The notes under the pieces were generated by a model. The model was not told the DNA's origin and made no database searches. It saw nothing but the letters and a program-made list of their open reading frames with translations. A DNA stretch of 33,098 nt, taken from positions 1 through 33,098 of the forward strand of contig NZ_BJWY01000088.1 of the NCBI RefSeq assembly GCF_007990715.1, given 5' to 3'. This document shows, in pieces, positions 16,581 to 24,861 of the stretch. The stretch's first letter is position 1; every line of letters starts with the position of its first letter. This DNA comes from Nocardia seriolae NBRC 15557. GTDB taxonomy: Bacteria; Actinomycetota; Actinomycetes; Mycobacteriales; Mycobacteriaceae. Both the position numbers and the translations under genes were made by a program.

Positions 16581-17141
16581 ATGACGAAGGTGCTCTTGAT
16601 TACCGGAGATGCCGCCGAGGATCTCGAGGTCATGTACCCCTACCAGCGTCTGCTGGAGGAGGGCTACGAGGTCGATATCGCGGCACCGACCCGGAAGAAA
16701 CTCCAGTTCGTGGTCCACGACTTCACCGAGGGCTTCGACACCTACACCGAGAAGCCGGGCCGAACCTGGCCCGCCGATCTCGCGTTCGCCGAGGTCGACC
16801 CGAGTCAGTATGCGGCACTGGTCATTCCGGGCGGCCGGGCCCCGGAGTACCTGCGCCGAGATCCGGATTGCCAGCGCATCGTCCAGCATTTCGCGGCCGC
16901 CCACAAGCCGATCGCCGCACTCTGCCACGGACCGCTGATCCTGGCCGCCGCCGGCGTACTGCGAGACCGTTCCGCGAGCAGCTACCCGGCGCTCGAACCC
17001 GACGTGCTCGCCGCCGGCGCCCAATGGGTCGACAGCCCCGACCACATCGACGGCAACCTCATCACCGGCCGCGCCTGGCCCGACCACCCCCAGTGGATGC
17101 GAGCCTTCCTCGAGGTCCTCCGCAAGGAGGTCGGGAGGTAG
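16581..17141 (+). CDS. DJ-1/PfpI family protein
   Basis: A 186-residue protein of the DJ-1/PfpI superfamily. The nucleophile elbow is ALCHGP with C115-H116, and the acidic residue that activates the Cys lies in AAEDLEV (E13). Family members act as glyoxalase/deglycase-like enzymes, stress chaperones or proteases; this one resembles the general-stress intracellular PfpI type. GGGAGGTG precedes the ATG. It lies 61 bases downstream of kinase 3 on the same strand and may be read from the same transcript, but no regulatory element is seen here. Confidence 0.85.
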   Translation: MTKVLLITGDAAEDLEVMYPYQRLLEEGYEVDIAAPTRKKLQFVVHDFTEGFDTYTEKPGRTWPADLAFAEVDPSQYAALVIPGGRAPEYLRRDPDCQRIVQHFAAAHKPIAALCHGPLILAAAGVLRDRSASSYPALEPDVLAAGAQWVDSPDHIDGNLITGRAWPDHPQWMRAFLEVLRKEVGR

Positions 17142-17255
17142 CGCAAGCCTGTCGGCGGGCACAGGGCGGGTCCGGGGAGGGGCATAGGGCGGGTCTATGG
17201 ATGCATCGGATTGTGACTGCTACCGGGGGATGTGGGGGTCGGCGAAGGTTGAGGC

Positions 17256-18404
17256 ATGACCACTTTGTCCTTCCGCCGCACCGCTGATGCAGTCCCTGCA
17301 ACCCGGGCCGGAGCGTCCGCGCGGGCGGGTGAGCGGGAGGGTTGGGAGCCGATTCGGTACCTGGCTCCCAACTGGTTCGCCGTGGTGATGGGCACCGGGA
17401 TCATCGCCAATGCCGCGGCCACTCTGCCCTTGCAGTTCGTCGGCTTGCGCGCTGCCGCCACCGTGGTGTGGGGGTTGGCCTCGGTGATTCTGATCGTGCT
17501 GGCCGGGGCCTGGGTGCTGCACTGGCGGCGGTACCCCGACGAGGCACGGGGGCACGGGATGCATCCGATCATGATGCAGTTCTACGGCGCGGTGCCGATG
17601 GCGCTGATGACCGTCGGCGCCGGAACCCTGATGCTCGGCAAGGACGTCATCGGACTGACCGCCGCACTGACCGTGGACTGGGTGTTGTGGTCCGCCGGAA
17701 CCGTTTTCGGGTTGCTGACCGCCGCCAGCATCCCCTACCGGATGATCACCCGGCACAGTTTCGACCCGGACTCGGCCTTCGGCGGCTGGCTGATGCCGGT
17801 GGTGCCGCCCATGGTCTCGGCCGCGCTGGGCGCGCTGCTGGTCCCCTATGCCCCCGAGGGCCAGGCCCGCCTGACCATGTTCGTCCTCTGCCTGGCCATG
17901 TTCGGCCTGAGCCTGATCGCCGCCCTGGTCACCATCACCCTGATCTGGTCGCGCCTGCTGCACCACGGCCTGCCCCCGGTCGGCATGGTCGCCACCGTCT
18001 GGCTGGTGCTTGGCCCGCTGGGCCAGGGCGTCACCGCCTCCGGTGCGCTGGCCAATGTCGCACCCACCGTGTTCGACCAGGACCAGGCCACCGGACTGCA
18101 GGTCTTCTCGATGCTGTTCGGCATTCCCGCCTGGGGATTCGCCATGCTGTGGCTGGTGCTCGCCATCGCCGTGACCTGGCACGCCCGCAAGTCCATGCCC
18201 TTCAACCTGACCTGGTGGGGTTTCACCTTCCCCCTCGGCTGCTGCGTCACCGGCAGCACCGCCCTGTACCAGCACACCGGGGCCAACCTGTTCGCGGTCA
18301 CCGCCGTGACCCTCTACGCCCTGCTGGTGGCGGCCTGGGCCGTGGTCGCCGCCAAGACCGTGCGCGGCATCATGGTCGGAACCCTGCTGCGCCCCGCCCG
18401 CTAG
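17256..18404 (+). CDS. TDT-family (TehA/Mae1/SLAC1-like) transporter
   Basis: A 382-residue membrane protein with about ten hydrophobic helices after a 35-residue cytosolic tail. The first helix region (LAPNWFAVVMGTGIIANAAATLP) carries the family's typical W-F-x-x-V-M-G-T-G motif, and the conserved Phe-bearing helices near GVTASGALANVAP and WWGFTFPLG follow. Members export or import C4-dicarboxylates, tellurite or other anions; the ligand cannot be told from sequence. GAGGC lies just before the ATG at 17256. The 114-base gap upstream holds two copies of GGGCGGGTC. Confidence 0.8.
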   Translation: MTTLSFRRTADAVPATRAGASARAGEREGWEPIRYLAPNWFAVVMGTGIIANAAATLPLQFVGLRAAATVVWGLASVILIVLAGAWVLHWRRYPDEARGHGMHPIMMQFYGAVPMALMTVGAGTLMLGKDVIGLTAALTVDWVLWSAGTVFGLLTAASIPYRMITRHSFDPDSAFGGWLMPVVPPMVSAALGALLVPYAPEGQARLTMFVLCLAMFGLSLIAALVTITLIWSRLLHHGLPPVGMVATVWLVLGPLGQGVTASGALANVAPTVFDQDQATGLQVFSMLFGIPAWGFAMLWLVLAIAVTWHARKSMPFNLTWWGFTFPLGCCVTGSTALYQHTGANLFAVTAVTLYALLVAAWAVVAAKTVRGIMVGTLLRPAR

Positions 18405-18541
18405 ATCCGCGATTTCCCCGGCCGGGGTGCGCCACGAGCGCATCCCGGCCGTCGCGCGTCCGGCCTCGACCGGGACGAACCGTGCCCGAAACCGCCGAAA
18501 CCGCCGCACTGTAACCCCGTTCGCTATCTACTGACAGGCGT

Positions 18542-18565
18542 GAACACGCGTCGTTGTATTCGGTT
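18542..18565 (+). promoter_or_regulatory. ECF-type promoter match before the sigma gene
   Basis: GAAC (18542-18545), 17 bases, then GTT (18563-18565) fit the GGAAC-N16-17-GTT form recognised by many ECF sigma factors. It ends 20 bases before the sigma start, so autoregulation is possible. The rest of the gap 18405-18585 holds only a loop-less CCCCGGCCGGGG palindrome. Confidence 0.4.
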
Positions 18566-18585
18566 TATGCGGAAAGCGGCGGTTC

Positions 18586-19158
18586 ATGGTGCGAGGGGTG
18601 GAATCCGAGCGCCGGACGCGGCCCGCCACGAGTTCCGGCTCGGGTCGGGAGTTGCGGCTGGTGGCCGGTGACAGCTACGCCAGTTGGGAAGCGGTGTACC
18701 GGGATAACGTCACCTGGGTGTACGCGTTGATGTTCGGCAAGGTCGGCAACAAGCCCGACGCCGAGGATCTGACCGCCGAGGTGTTCACGGCAGCGCTCAA
18801 ACCGCTGCGCATCACCGCCAGCGCCCCGGAGGTGCGGGCCTACCTGCGCGCCACGGCCCGCACGGTGCTGGCCGCGCACTGGAAGGCGCGCATGGGCCGG
18901 GAGATCACCACGATCGAGGGCGATATCGCCGACGATCCGCCCGAGGAACTCCCCGATTCCGGGGCCGAGGGCCGGGCGAAGGCGGTGCTGGCCGAACTCC
19001 CCGACCGCTATCGCGCCATCCTGGAACTGCGTTTCCTGCAAGGTCTTTCGGTCAAGGAGGCGGCGCAGAGCCTCGGTGTGACGGTGGCGAATGCGAAAGT
19101 GTTGCAGCTTCGGGCGTTGCAGATGGCGTCCCAGCGCAATGAGCGAGGTGTGCGGTGA
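18586..19158 (+). CDS. ECF-type RNA polymerase sigma factor
   Basis: A 190-residue sigma-70 family protein. Region 2 is at about residues 28-95 (YRDNVTWVYALMFGKVGN, then the DAEDLTAEVFTAAL motif) and region 4 at about 130-185, with the helix-turn-helix LSVKEAAQSLGVTVANAKVLQLRAL. GGAAAG lies about 9 bases before the ATG. The stop overlaps the next start by 4 bases (GTGA), so the Rieske gene is translationally coupled. This is the usual position of an anti-sigma factor, which makes the Rieske protein the likely regulator of this sigma. Confidence 0.85.
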   Translation: MVRGVESERRTRPATSSGSGRELRLVAGDSYASWEAVYRDNVTWVYALMFGKVGNKPDAEDLTAEVFTAALKPLRITASAPEVRAYLRATARTVLAAHWKARMGREITTIEGDIADDPPEELPDSGAEGRAKAVLAELPDRYRAILELRFLQGLSVKEAAQSLGVTVANAKVLQLRALQMASQRNERGVR

Positions 19159-19862
19159 GTGGGCGGGAAGTGCGGCGGTTCGTCGACGAGCTGCTGGCCG
19201 GTAAGAAATCCACGGGGTTCTCCCCCGACGAGGCCGAGGCCGAGGAGATGCGCACGGCCATCGAACTGCGCGCCGCGCGCCTGGGCAGCGACGCGCCCAG
19301 CGAGGAATTCCTGAGCGGCCTGCAACGCCGCCTCGCCGCCGAACTGGACGACGAGCCCGCCGCGGTGCACCCGATCGGCGGTCCGGCCACCGGTTACCGC
19401 CGCCGCAATCTGCTGATCGGCACCTCCGCCGCCGCGGCCGCCGCGACGGTCGGCGCGGTGGTGGACCGCACCCTGATCGGCCACGGCCAACCGGACGCCC
19501 CACCCGCCGCGAAGCAGGCTCCCCTGTCCCCCAATACCGGCGCGTGGCTGGCCGTCGCCCGCTCCTCGGATCTCACCGAGGGCGCGACGATCGCCTTCGA
19601 CGTCGGCACGGTGAACGGATTCGTGCGCCGCGACAAGGGAATTCCGGTCGCGGTTTCGGGTGTGTGCACCCATCAGGGCTGCAAGCTGTGGCTGGACGCG
19701 CCCGCCGAACGGCTGCGCTGCCCCTGCCACTCCACCTCCTTCTCCATCGAGGGCCAGGTGGTCACACATCAACTGCCGGTGGCCCCCGCGCCGCTACCCC
19801 TGGTCCAGGTCCGCGAAAACAACGGCACCATCGAGGTTTTCGCGCCCACCGAGCCCGCATAG
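19155..19862 (+). CDS. membrane-anchored Rieske [2Fe-2S] protein with cytosolic N-domain
   Basis: A 235-residue protein. Residues 1-80 are a charged helical domain predicted to stay in the cytosol. YRRRNLLIGTSAAAAAA (81-97) gives a Tat-like twin-Arg membrane anchor. Residues 125-235 are a Rieske domain outside the membrane with ligands C171 and H173 (CTHQGC) and C189 and H192 (CPCH). C176 and C191 can form the disulfide typical of high-potential clusters. The coupling to the sigma gene suggests a redox-sensing anti-sigma: the N-domain would hold the sigma factor and the cluster would sense the environment. This is inference; no known anti-sigma motif such as HxxxCxxC is seen. It could also be an electron carrier. 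Confidence 0.85.
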   Translation: MSGREVRRFVDELLAGKKSTGFSPDEAEAEEMRTAIELRAARLGSDAPSEEFLSGLQRRLAAELDDEPAAVHPIGGPATGYRRRNLLIGTSAAAAAATVGAVVDRTLIGHGQPDAPPAAKQAPLSPNTGAWLAVARSSDLTEGATIAFDVGTVNGFVRRDKGIPVAVSGVCTHQGCKLWLDAPAERLRCPCHSTSFSIEGQVVTHQLPVAPAPLPLVQVRENNGTIEVFAPTEPA

Positions 19863-19977
19863 ATCTCAAGAGCCAACGGGCACAGCGGTTTCCGACTCGT
19901 GTAACCACCGCCCCTATCTGCAGATGACCGGTTCGCAGCAGCGAACGGACCCATCCCGGATGGAGGCCCGGACACCC

Positions 19978-20468
19978 ATGAGACCCACCCGCAGCCCCCG
20001 GCGCGTCGCCCTTGCCGCCCTCGCCGCCGCGGCCACCCTGCTGACGGCGGGCGCGTGCAGCTCCAGCGGTGGCGGCAAGGCCCCCGACAATGCCGCTCCC
20101 GGCATCACCTTCGCTTCCGGCACCGCTACGCCCGGCATGGTGCCGGACGGCAGCGGGCCGACCGGTATGCCCGGCATGTCTGTGCCGGGCTCGTCCGCCC
20201 CAGCGGCGGCACCGGCCGGCCCGAATGCCGTCACCATCGACAATTTCGCCTTCGGCCCCAGCTCCCTGACCGTCAAGGTCGGCACCACGGTGACCTGGAC
20301 CAACCATGACGAGGAACCGCACACCGTGGTCGCCAACGACGGCAGCTTCCGCTCGCCGACGCTGGGCAACAACGCGACCTACACCTTCACCTCTCGAAGG
20401 CGGGCACCTTCGCCTATGTCTGCTCGATTCATCCGTTCATGCACGCGACCGTGGTGGTGACGCAATGA
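19978..20468 (+). pseudogene. cupredoxin lipoprotein, frameshifted near the copper site
   Basis: The frame starts MRPTRSPRR with a signal peptide ending in a lipobox-like AGAC at about residue 26, then a Gly/Pro/Met linker and a cupredoxin domain (AVTIDNFAFGPSSLTVKVGTTVTWTNHD, His ligand in EEPHTVV). At about 20389-20396 (ACCTCTCGAAGG) one base appears to be missing. The ORF continues wrongly to a stop at 20458-20460, while the correct C-terminus lies in the next frame: KAGTFAYVCSIHPFMHATVVV with the Cu ligands Cys, His and Met, ending at 20468. The restored stop overlaps the next start as ATGA, which supports the original frame. GGAGG lies 11 bases before the start. It may be a true mutation or a sequencing error. 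Confidence 0.75.
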
Positions 20469-21427
20469 GCACGCGCGATCCCGATGACCACTACGACGAG
20501 GACGCCGCCCGCGATCCGCAGCGGATGACCCGACGCCAGCTCATGCGCCACAGCGCGTGGTTCGGTGCGGCGGTCGGCCTGGCGGTGGTCGGCGGCGAGG
20601 TGGTCTCGCACGTGGCCGGTACCGCACTGGCCGCGCCGGAGCGGCCCACCCTGCGCTTCGCTCAGGTCAGCGACAGTCACATCGGTTTCACCGGCACCGC
20701 CAACACCAGCGTCACCGACACCTTCAGCGAGGCCATCTCCCAGGTGAATTCGCTCGGTTACGAGCCCGATTTCATCATCCACACCGGCGATCTCACGCAC
20801 CTGGCCACCCAGGAGCAGTTCGATCAGGTCGAGCAGATGATGCAGGGCTAGAAGACCCCACACGTGTTCACCGTTCCGGGAGAACACGATTCGAGCGATG
20901 ACGGCGGCTCCCGATACCGGTCGGTCTTCGGTAGCGGAACGCGCGGCGACGGCTGGTACAGCTTCGATATCGCGGGCGTCCACGTCATCGGACTGGTCAA
21001 TACGCTGAACCTGAAGAACCTCGGACATCTCGGACAGGACCAGCTGGATTTCGTCCGGCAGGATGTCGCCGGATTGTCCAGTGACACACCGATCATCGTG
21101 TTCAGCCACATCCCGCTGTTCGCCATGTACCCCCAATGGGGCTGGGGCACAGACGATGCCACCCAGGCGCTCAGCTATATGAAGCGCTTCTCCTCGGTGA
21201 CCTGCCTCAACGGCCATGTGCACCAGCTGTTCACGAAGACCGAGGGCAATGTGACCTTCTACAGCGGCACCACCACCGCCTACCCCCTGCCCAAGCCCGG
21301 CGACGGCCCCGCGCCCAAGCCGGTCACCCTGCCCGCGGGCAAGCTGCACGAGGCGCTCGGAATCCGGGAGGTCATCTACCAGAAGGGTCAACAGCAGCTC
21401 GCTATCAAGGAACAAACGTTGAAATGA
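20465..21427 (+). pseudogene. Tat-exported metallophosphoesterase with in-frame TAG
   Basis: A calcineurin-like phosphoesterase of about 320 codons. A Tat-type signal (MTRRQLMRHSAW, then a hydrophobic run) is at 21-52. Metal-binding motifs in order are DSH (D70, H72), GDLTH (G108-D109), GEHD at about 139-142 in place of GNHE, FSHIPL and GHVH. Codon 129 (20849-20851) is TAG, and the reading frame continues correctly on both sides (MMQG-stop-KTPHVFTVPG), so a single substitution has split it. The frame stays open to 21427 with normal codon use, which implies a recent event or an error. It overlaps the cupredoxin stop by 4 bases. With the Rieske and cupredoxin it forms an exported set. Confidence 0.75.
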
Positions 21428-21590
21428 CCACGCCCGATCGGCATGTCGCGCGGGTGTCTCACATCGTTGTGATTTCGTCGGCGAGACCTGCCGCCGGGAG
21501 ATCGAAAACGGCGGGTAATCTACTAGGCTGGCCAGTAACAAGCTGCTGTGCAGCAGTGCGGCGCACGGCGATTACAGGGAGGGAGAGCCT

Positions 21591-22808
21591 ATGCCACCCC
21601 GCCGTTTTCGGACGAACGCCGCCGCGAGCGTATTAGTGGCGCTGGTATTGGTGCTGACGGCGTGCTCGTCGAGCCTGCCGAGCGGGAAGGTGGGTCCGCG
21701 CACCCCGGTCGCGCAATCCATCACCGTCACCCCGGCGCAGGGCTCGGACAAGGTGGACCCGTCGGCTCCGGTCAAGGTGAGCACCTCCAGCGGTGTGCTG
21801 ACCGATGTCAGCCTCACCAATGAGGACGGCAAGGTCATCGAGGGCACCTTCACCCCCGACAAGACGGCGTGGAAGCCGAACGAGCAACTCGGCTACGGGC
21901 GCACGTACACCCTCAAGGCCGCGGGCGAGGACGTGACCGGTCTCACCGGGCCGGTCACCTCCACCTTCACCACCATCTCGCCGAAGAACCAGACCAAGGT
22001 GTATCTGAACACCACGGGTGGTCAGGCCATCGTGGACGGCAACAGCTACGGCGTGGGCATGGTCATCGTCGCGCACTTCGACGAGGACATCGCCGACCGC
22101 GCGGCCGCGCAGAAGCGACTGGTCGTCACGGCCGACCCGCCCGTGGAGGGCGCCTGGTACTGGATGGACAATCGCAACGCCCACTTCCGGCCCAAGGAGT
22201 ACTGGAAGCCGGGCACCAAGGTGAGCGTGGCGGCCAACCTCTACGGCGTGGAGGTCGGCAACGGCCTGTTCGGCCAGGAGGACTCCAAGGCCAACTTCGT
22301 GATCGGCCCCTCGCACGTGTCCATCGCCGACGACAACACCCACCAGGTGCAGGTCTTCGAGAACGGGCAGCTGGTCCGCACCATGCCCACCTCCATGGGC
22401 CGCGGCGGCAGCGAGACCATCGCGGGCAAGACCTTCACCTTCTGGACCATGCCCGGCACCTACACGGTGATGGACAAGGCCAACCCGGTCATCATGGATT
22501 CCTCCACCTACGGCCTGCCAGTCAATTCCCGGCTCGGCTACAAGGAGGCCATCGGCTGGGCCACCCGCATCAGCACCGACGGCATCTATCTGCACCAGCT
22601 GGATTCCACGGTCTGGGCCCAGGGCAACACCGACACCTCACACGGCTGCCTCAACCTCAATGCCGAGAACGCGCAGTGGTTCTTCAACTTCGCGCAGCCC
22701 GGCGACGTGGTGGAGGTCCGCAATACCGGCGGCGCGCCGCTCGAGGTGTGGCAGAACGGCGACTGGACCCTGAGCTGGGACCAGTGGCTGGCCGGTAGCG
22801 CCCACTGA
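21591..22808 (+). CDS. L,D-transpeptidase lipoprotein (LdtMt2-like)
   Basis: A 405-residue peptidoglycan cross-linking enzyme making 3-3 links, the target of carbapenems in mycobacteria. The signal peptide ends in the lipobox LTAC (C25). Two Ig-like domains span about residues 40-250 and the YkuD catalytic domain follows, with SHGCLNL holding H351-G352-C353 as the active site, close to the position in LdtMt2. Trp-rich C-terminal residues (LEVWQNGDWTLSWDQWL) complete the typical end cap. AGGGAGGGAG lies upstream of the ATG at 21591. It is a housekeeping envelope gene, apparently independent of the broken genes before it, with a 163-base leader region containing its promoter. Confidence 0.92.
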   Translation: MPPRRFRTNAAASVLVALVLVLTACSSSLPSGKVGPRTPVAQSITVTPAQGSDKVDPSAPVKVSTSSGVLTDVSLTNEDGKVIEGTFTPDKTAWKPNEQLGYGRTYTLKAAGEDVTGLTGPVTSTFTTISPKNQTKVYLNTTGGQAIVDGNSYGVGMVIVAHFDEDIADRAAAQKRLVVTADPPVEGAWYWMDNRNAHFRPKEYWKPGTKVSVAANLYGVEVGNGLFGQEDSKANFVIGPSHVSIADDNTHQVQVFENGQLVRTMPTSMGRGGSETIAGKTFTFWTMPGTYTVMDKANPVIMDSSTYGLPVNSRLGYKEAIGWATRISTDGIYLHQLDSTVWAQGNTDTSHGCLNLNAENAQWFFNFAQPGDVVEVRNTGGAPLEVWQNGDWTLSWDQWLAGSAH

Positions 22809-22887
22809 ACCGACCAGTCTCCCAAAATTTTTCATACCAAACGACCAGTCGAAGTGAGTCCACGGTTGCCGGGTTCGGTCCTATACT
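22809..22887. promoter_or_regulatory. control region of the lectin-PLC gene
   Basis: Two copies of a motif lie at 22809-22818 (ACCGACCAGT) and 22840-22849 (AACGACCAGT), spaced 31 bases apart, about three helical turns. A -10-like TATACT is at 22882-22887, about 100 bases before the lectin-PLC start. The same motif recurs at 27530 and 30261, which suggests a TetR-type operator. Confidence 0.45.
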
Positions 22888-22990
22888 GATTCCCGCGTAA
22901 CCGTCTGGGCTCGGGATCGGTTGCCTGCCACTATTTTTCGCGTCGACGCCGCTGATCCAGCAGTGCGGGGTCCGCCGCTGGAGAAGGGCC

Positions 22991-24838
22991 ATGCAAATGG
23001 CGAACAAAGGCACCTCGCTGGTCAACGGGCAGTATCTCCGGGGAGATGATCTCCTCGTCTCCAACAATGGGAAATTCTCCTGCTATATGCAGGACGACGG
23101 GAATCTGGTCCTGCTGCACGGCCAGGATCTCGCTCGCCCCTACTGGTCGGTCGCCTCCGACGCGATCGCAAACTATGTCGGGCAGCGCGCGCAGGCGGGT
23201 CCGTACTACGCCGAAATGCAGACCGACGGAAACCTGGTGCTGTACAACGGCAGCGATCCGGCACATCGGGGCGGACCGTACTGGGCCACCAAGACCAGCC
23301 AGGCTGCCGCCCGTTTCACCCTCGACATGCAGGACGACGGCAATCTCGTGCTCTACCGCCTCGGGGCGGCCGAGGCGAAGACCCCGCTGTGGGATTCGAA
23401 GACCTGGTGGGCGGGATTGCAAGTCGGCAGCGGGGCGCAGGTGCTGAACACCAACCAGTGGATCGGCACCGACACCTATCTGATTTCGCGCGACGGCAGA
23501 TACGCCGTCTACCTCCAGGGCGACGGGAACCTGGTGGTCTTCCCGACCCATCCGACCTCTCCCGCGATACCCGACCTCGCCCGTCCGCTGTGGTCCATCG
23601 CCTCCGATCCGACCGATCAATACGTCGGCACGGCGACGCCCGGCGGCAGGTATTACGCCCAGATGCAGGACGACGGGAATTTCGTGCTCTACAACGGCAG
23701 CGATCCCGGGCACCGGGGCACGCCGTATTGGGCGTCGGGCACCGCGCGAAATCAGAAGGGCGAGTTCTCCTTCGGCATCGAGAACACCGGCGGGCTGATG
23801 GTCTGTCAGGGTTCGGGCGCGCTGTCCGACAGCGCCGTCATCCGACGGGTGTACCCCTACCGTTCCTGGATGGGATCGCTCGGCGCGCATTTCGCGAACC
23901 GCCCACTGCATCAGCTCGTCATCCCCGGCACCCACGATTCGGGCACCTACGGATTGGATCCGGGCAAGGGTTTCTCGAGGGATTCCAGCGCATTCGGCGA
24001 TTTCCTGGATCCCACCGGAAACACCACGCTCGCCTGGGGCAGATCCCAGGACCGCGACATTCTCACCCAATTGCGTTCCGGTATCCGCTTCCTCGACCTG
24101 CGCGTCGAGAACCGCCCGCACCCCCATCCGATCCAGCCCCACGGCGGCCCCCACCCCGACGACCGGCCCTGGCAGCACCGCATCCACATCGTGCACTCCC
24201 TCTACGGCCCCAATGTCGCGGAGGTCCTGGTCCCGGTCGAGCAGTTCCTGTCCAATCACCGCAAAGAGGTTGTCGTCCTCTACTTCTCGACCAATGTGAA
24301 CCGGTCCATGGATCCCCCGGCCTGGCAGGGCTTCGCCGACTACGTCACCGCCCTCTTCGGTAACCGCCTGGCCCCCGCATCCCTCGGCACCGCCGTCACC
24401 CTCGACATCCTCTGGTCCCGCGGCCACCAGGTGGTCGTCATCTGGGAGGACCCCGCCACCGCCACCACCCACGGCTTCTGGCCCAAAGACGCAGTCCTGG
24501 ACAAGTTCTGGTACAGCAACGACGACCCGAGCCTGGCCGGTCTGAAATCCAACCTGGAAACCTCCCTCCGCGCGAAGTCGAACACCAAGCTCTCCCTGAC
24601 CGCCTGCGCCATCGGCGCCACCACCAAACTCATCGAAGCCGGTCAGTTCCCCAATATCGACAGCAGCCAACTGGGCCACCCCAAATCCCTGCACGAGGTC
24701 GCCGTCCAGGTGACCCCCGCGGCCATGCACTGGGTCCAAACCGACTGGAACAAACTCCCCCTCAACATAGTCACCAGCGACTTCTACCAGATCGGCAACG
24801 AAGTCGACCTCGCCATCACCCGCAATATCCTCACCTGA
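22991..24838 (+). CDS. tandem bulb-type lectin / PI-PLC fusion protein
   Basis: A 615-residue protein with three parts. Residues about 5-140 and 143-278 are two B-lectin (monocot mannose-binding, beta-prism II) domains. The sugar-binding motif QxDxNxVxY occurs at 34-41, 77-85, 114-122, 176-184 and 226-234; the sixth copy (263-271) has lost its key residues. Residues about 290-615 are a PI-PLC X-like catalytic domain with H315-D316 (IPGTHDSGTY), R366-D369-R371 (GIRFLDLRV) and H402 (HIVHSLYG), the expected general acid-base pair. No signal peptide is seen after the well-supported start (GGAGAAGGG before the ATG). I infer a lectin-targeted phospholipase. Lectin-like bacteriocins use the same tandem domains. 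Confidence 0.88.
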   Translation: MQMANKGTSLVNGQYLRGDDLLVSNNGKFSCYMQDDGNLVLLHGQDLARPYWSVASDAIANYVGQRAQAGPYYAEMQTDGNLVLYNGSDPAHRGGPYWATKTSQAAARFTLDMQDDGNLVLYRLGAAEAKTPLWDSKTWWAGLQVGSGAQVLNTNQWIGTDTYLISRDGRYAVYLQGDGNLVVFPTHPTSPAIPDLARPLWSIASDPTDQYVGTATPGGRYYAQMQDDGNFVLYNGSDPGHRGTPYWASGTARNQKGEFSFGIENTGGLMVCQGSGALSDSAVIRRVYPYRSWMGSLGAHFANRPLHQLVIPGTHDSGTYGLDPGKGFSRDSSAFGDFLDPTGNTTLAWGRSQDRDILTQLRSGIRFLDLRVENRPHPHPIQPHGGPHPDDRPWQHRIHIVHSLYGPNVAEVLVPVEQFLSNHRKEVVVLYFSTNVNRSMDPPAWQGFADYVTALFGNRLAPASLGTAVTLDILWSRGHQVVVIWEDPATATTHGFWPKDAVLDKFWYSNDDPSLAGLKSNLETSLRAKSNTKLSLTACAIGATTKLIEAGQFPNIDSSQLGHPKSLHEVAVQVTPAAMHWVQTDWNKLPLNIVTSDFYQIGNEVDLAITRNILT

Positions 24839-24861
24839 CGCCCGGTCTCGACTCCCGCTGA

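Noticed and set aside
18416..18427. CCCCGGCCGGGG palindrome after the TDT transporter
   Set aside because: It has no loop and no following T-run, so it is unlikely to be a terminator.
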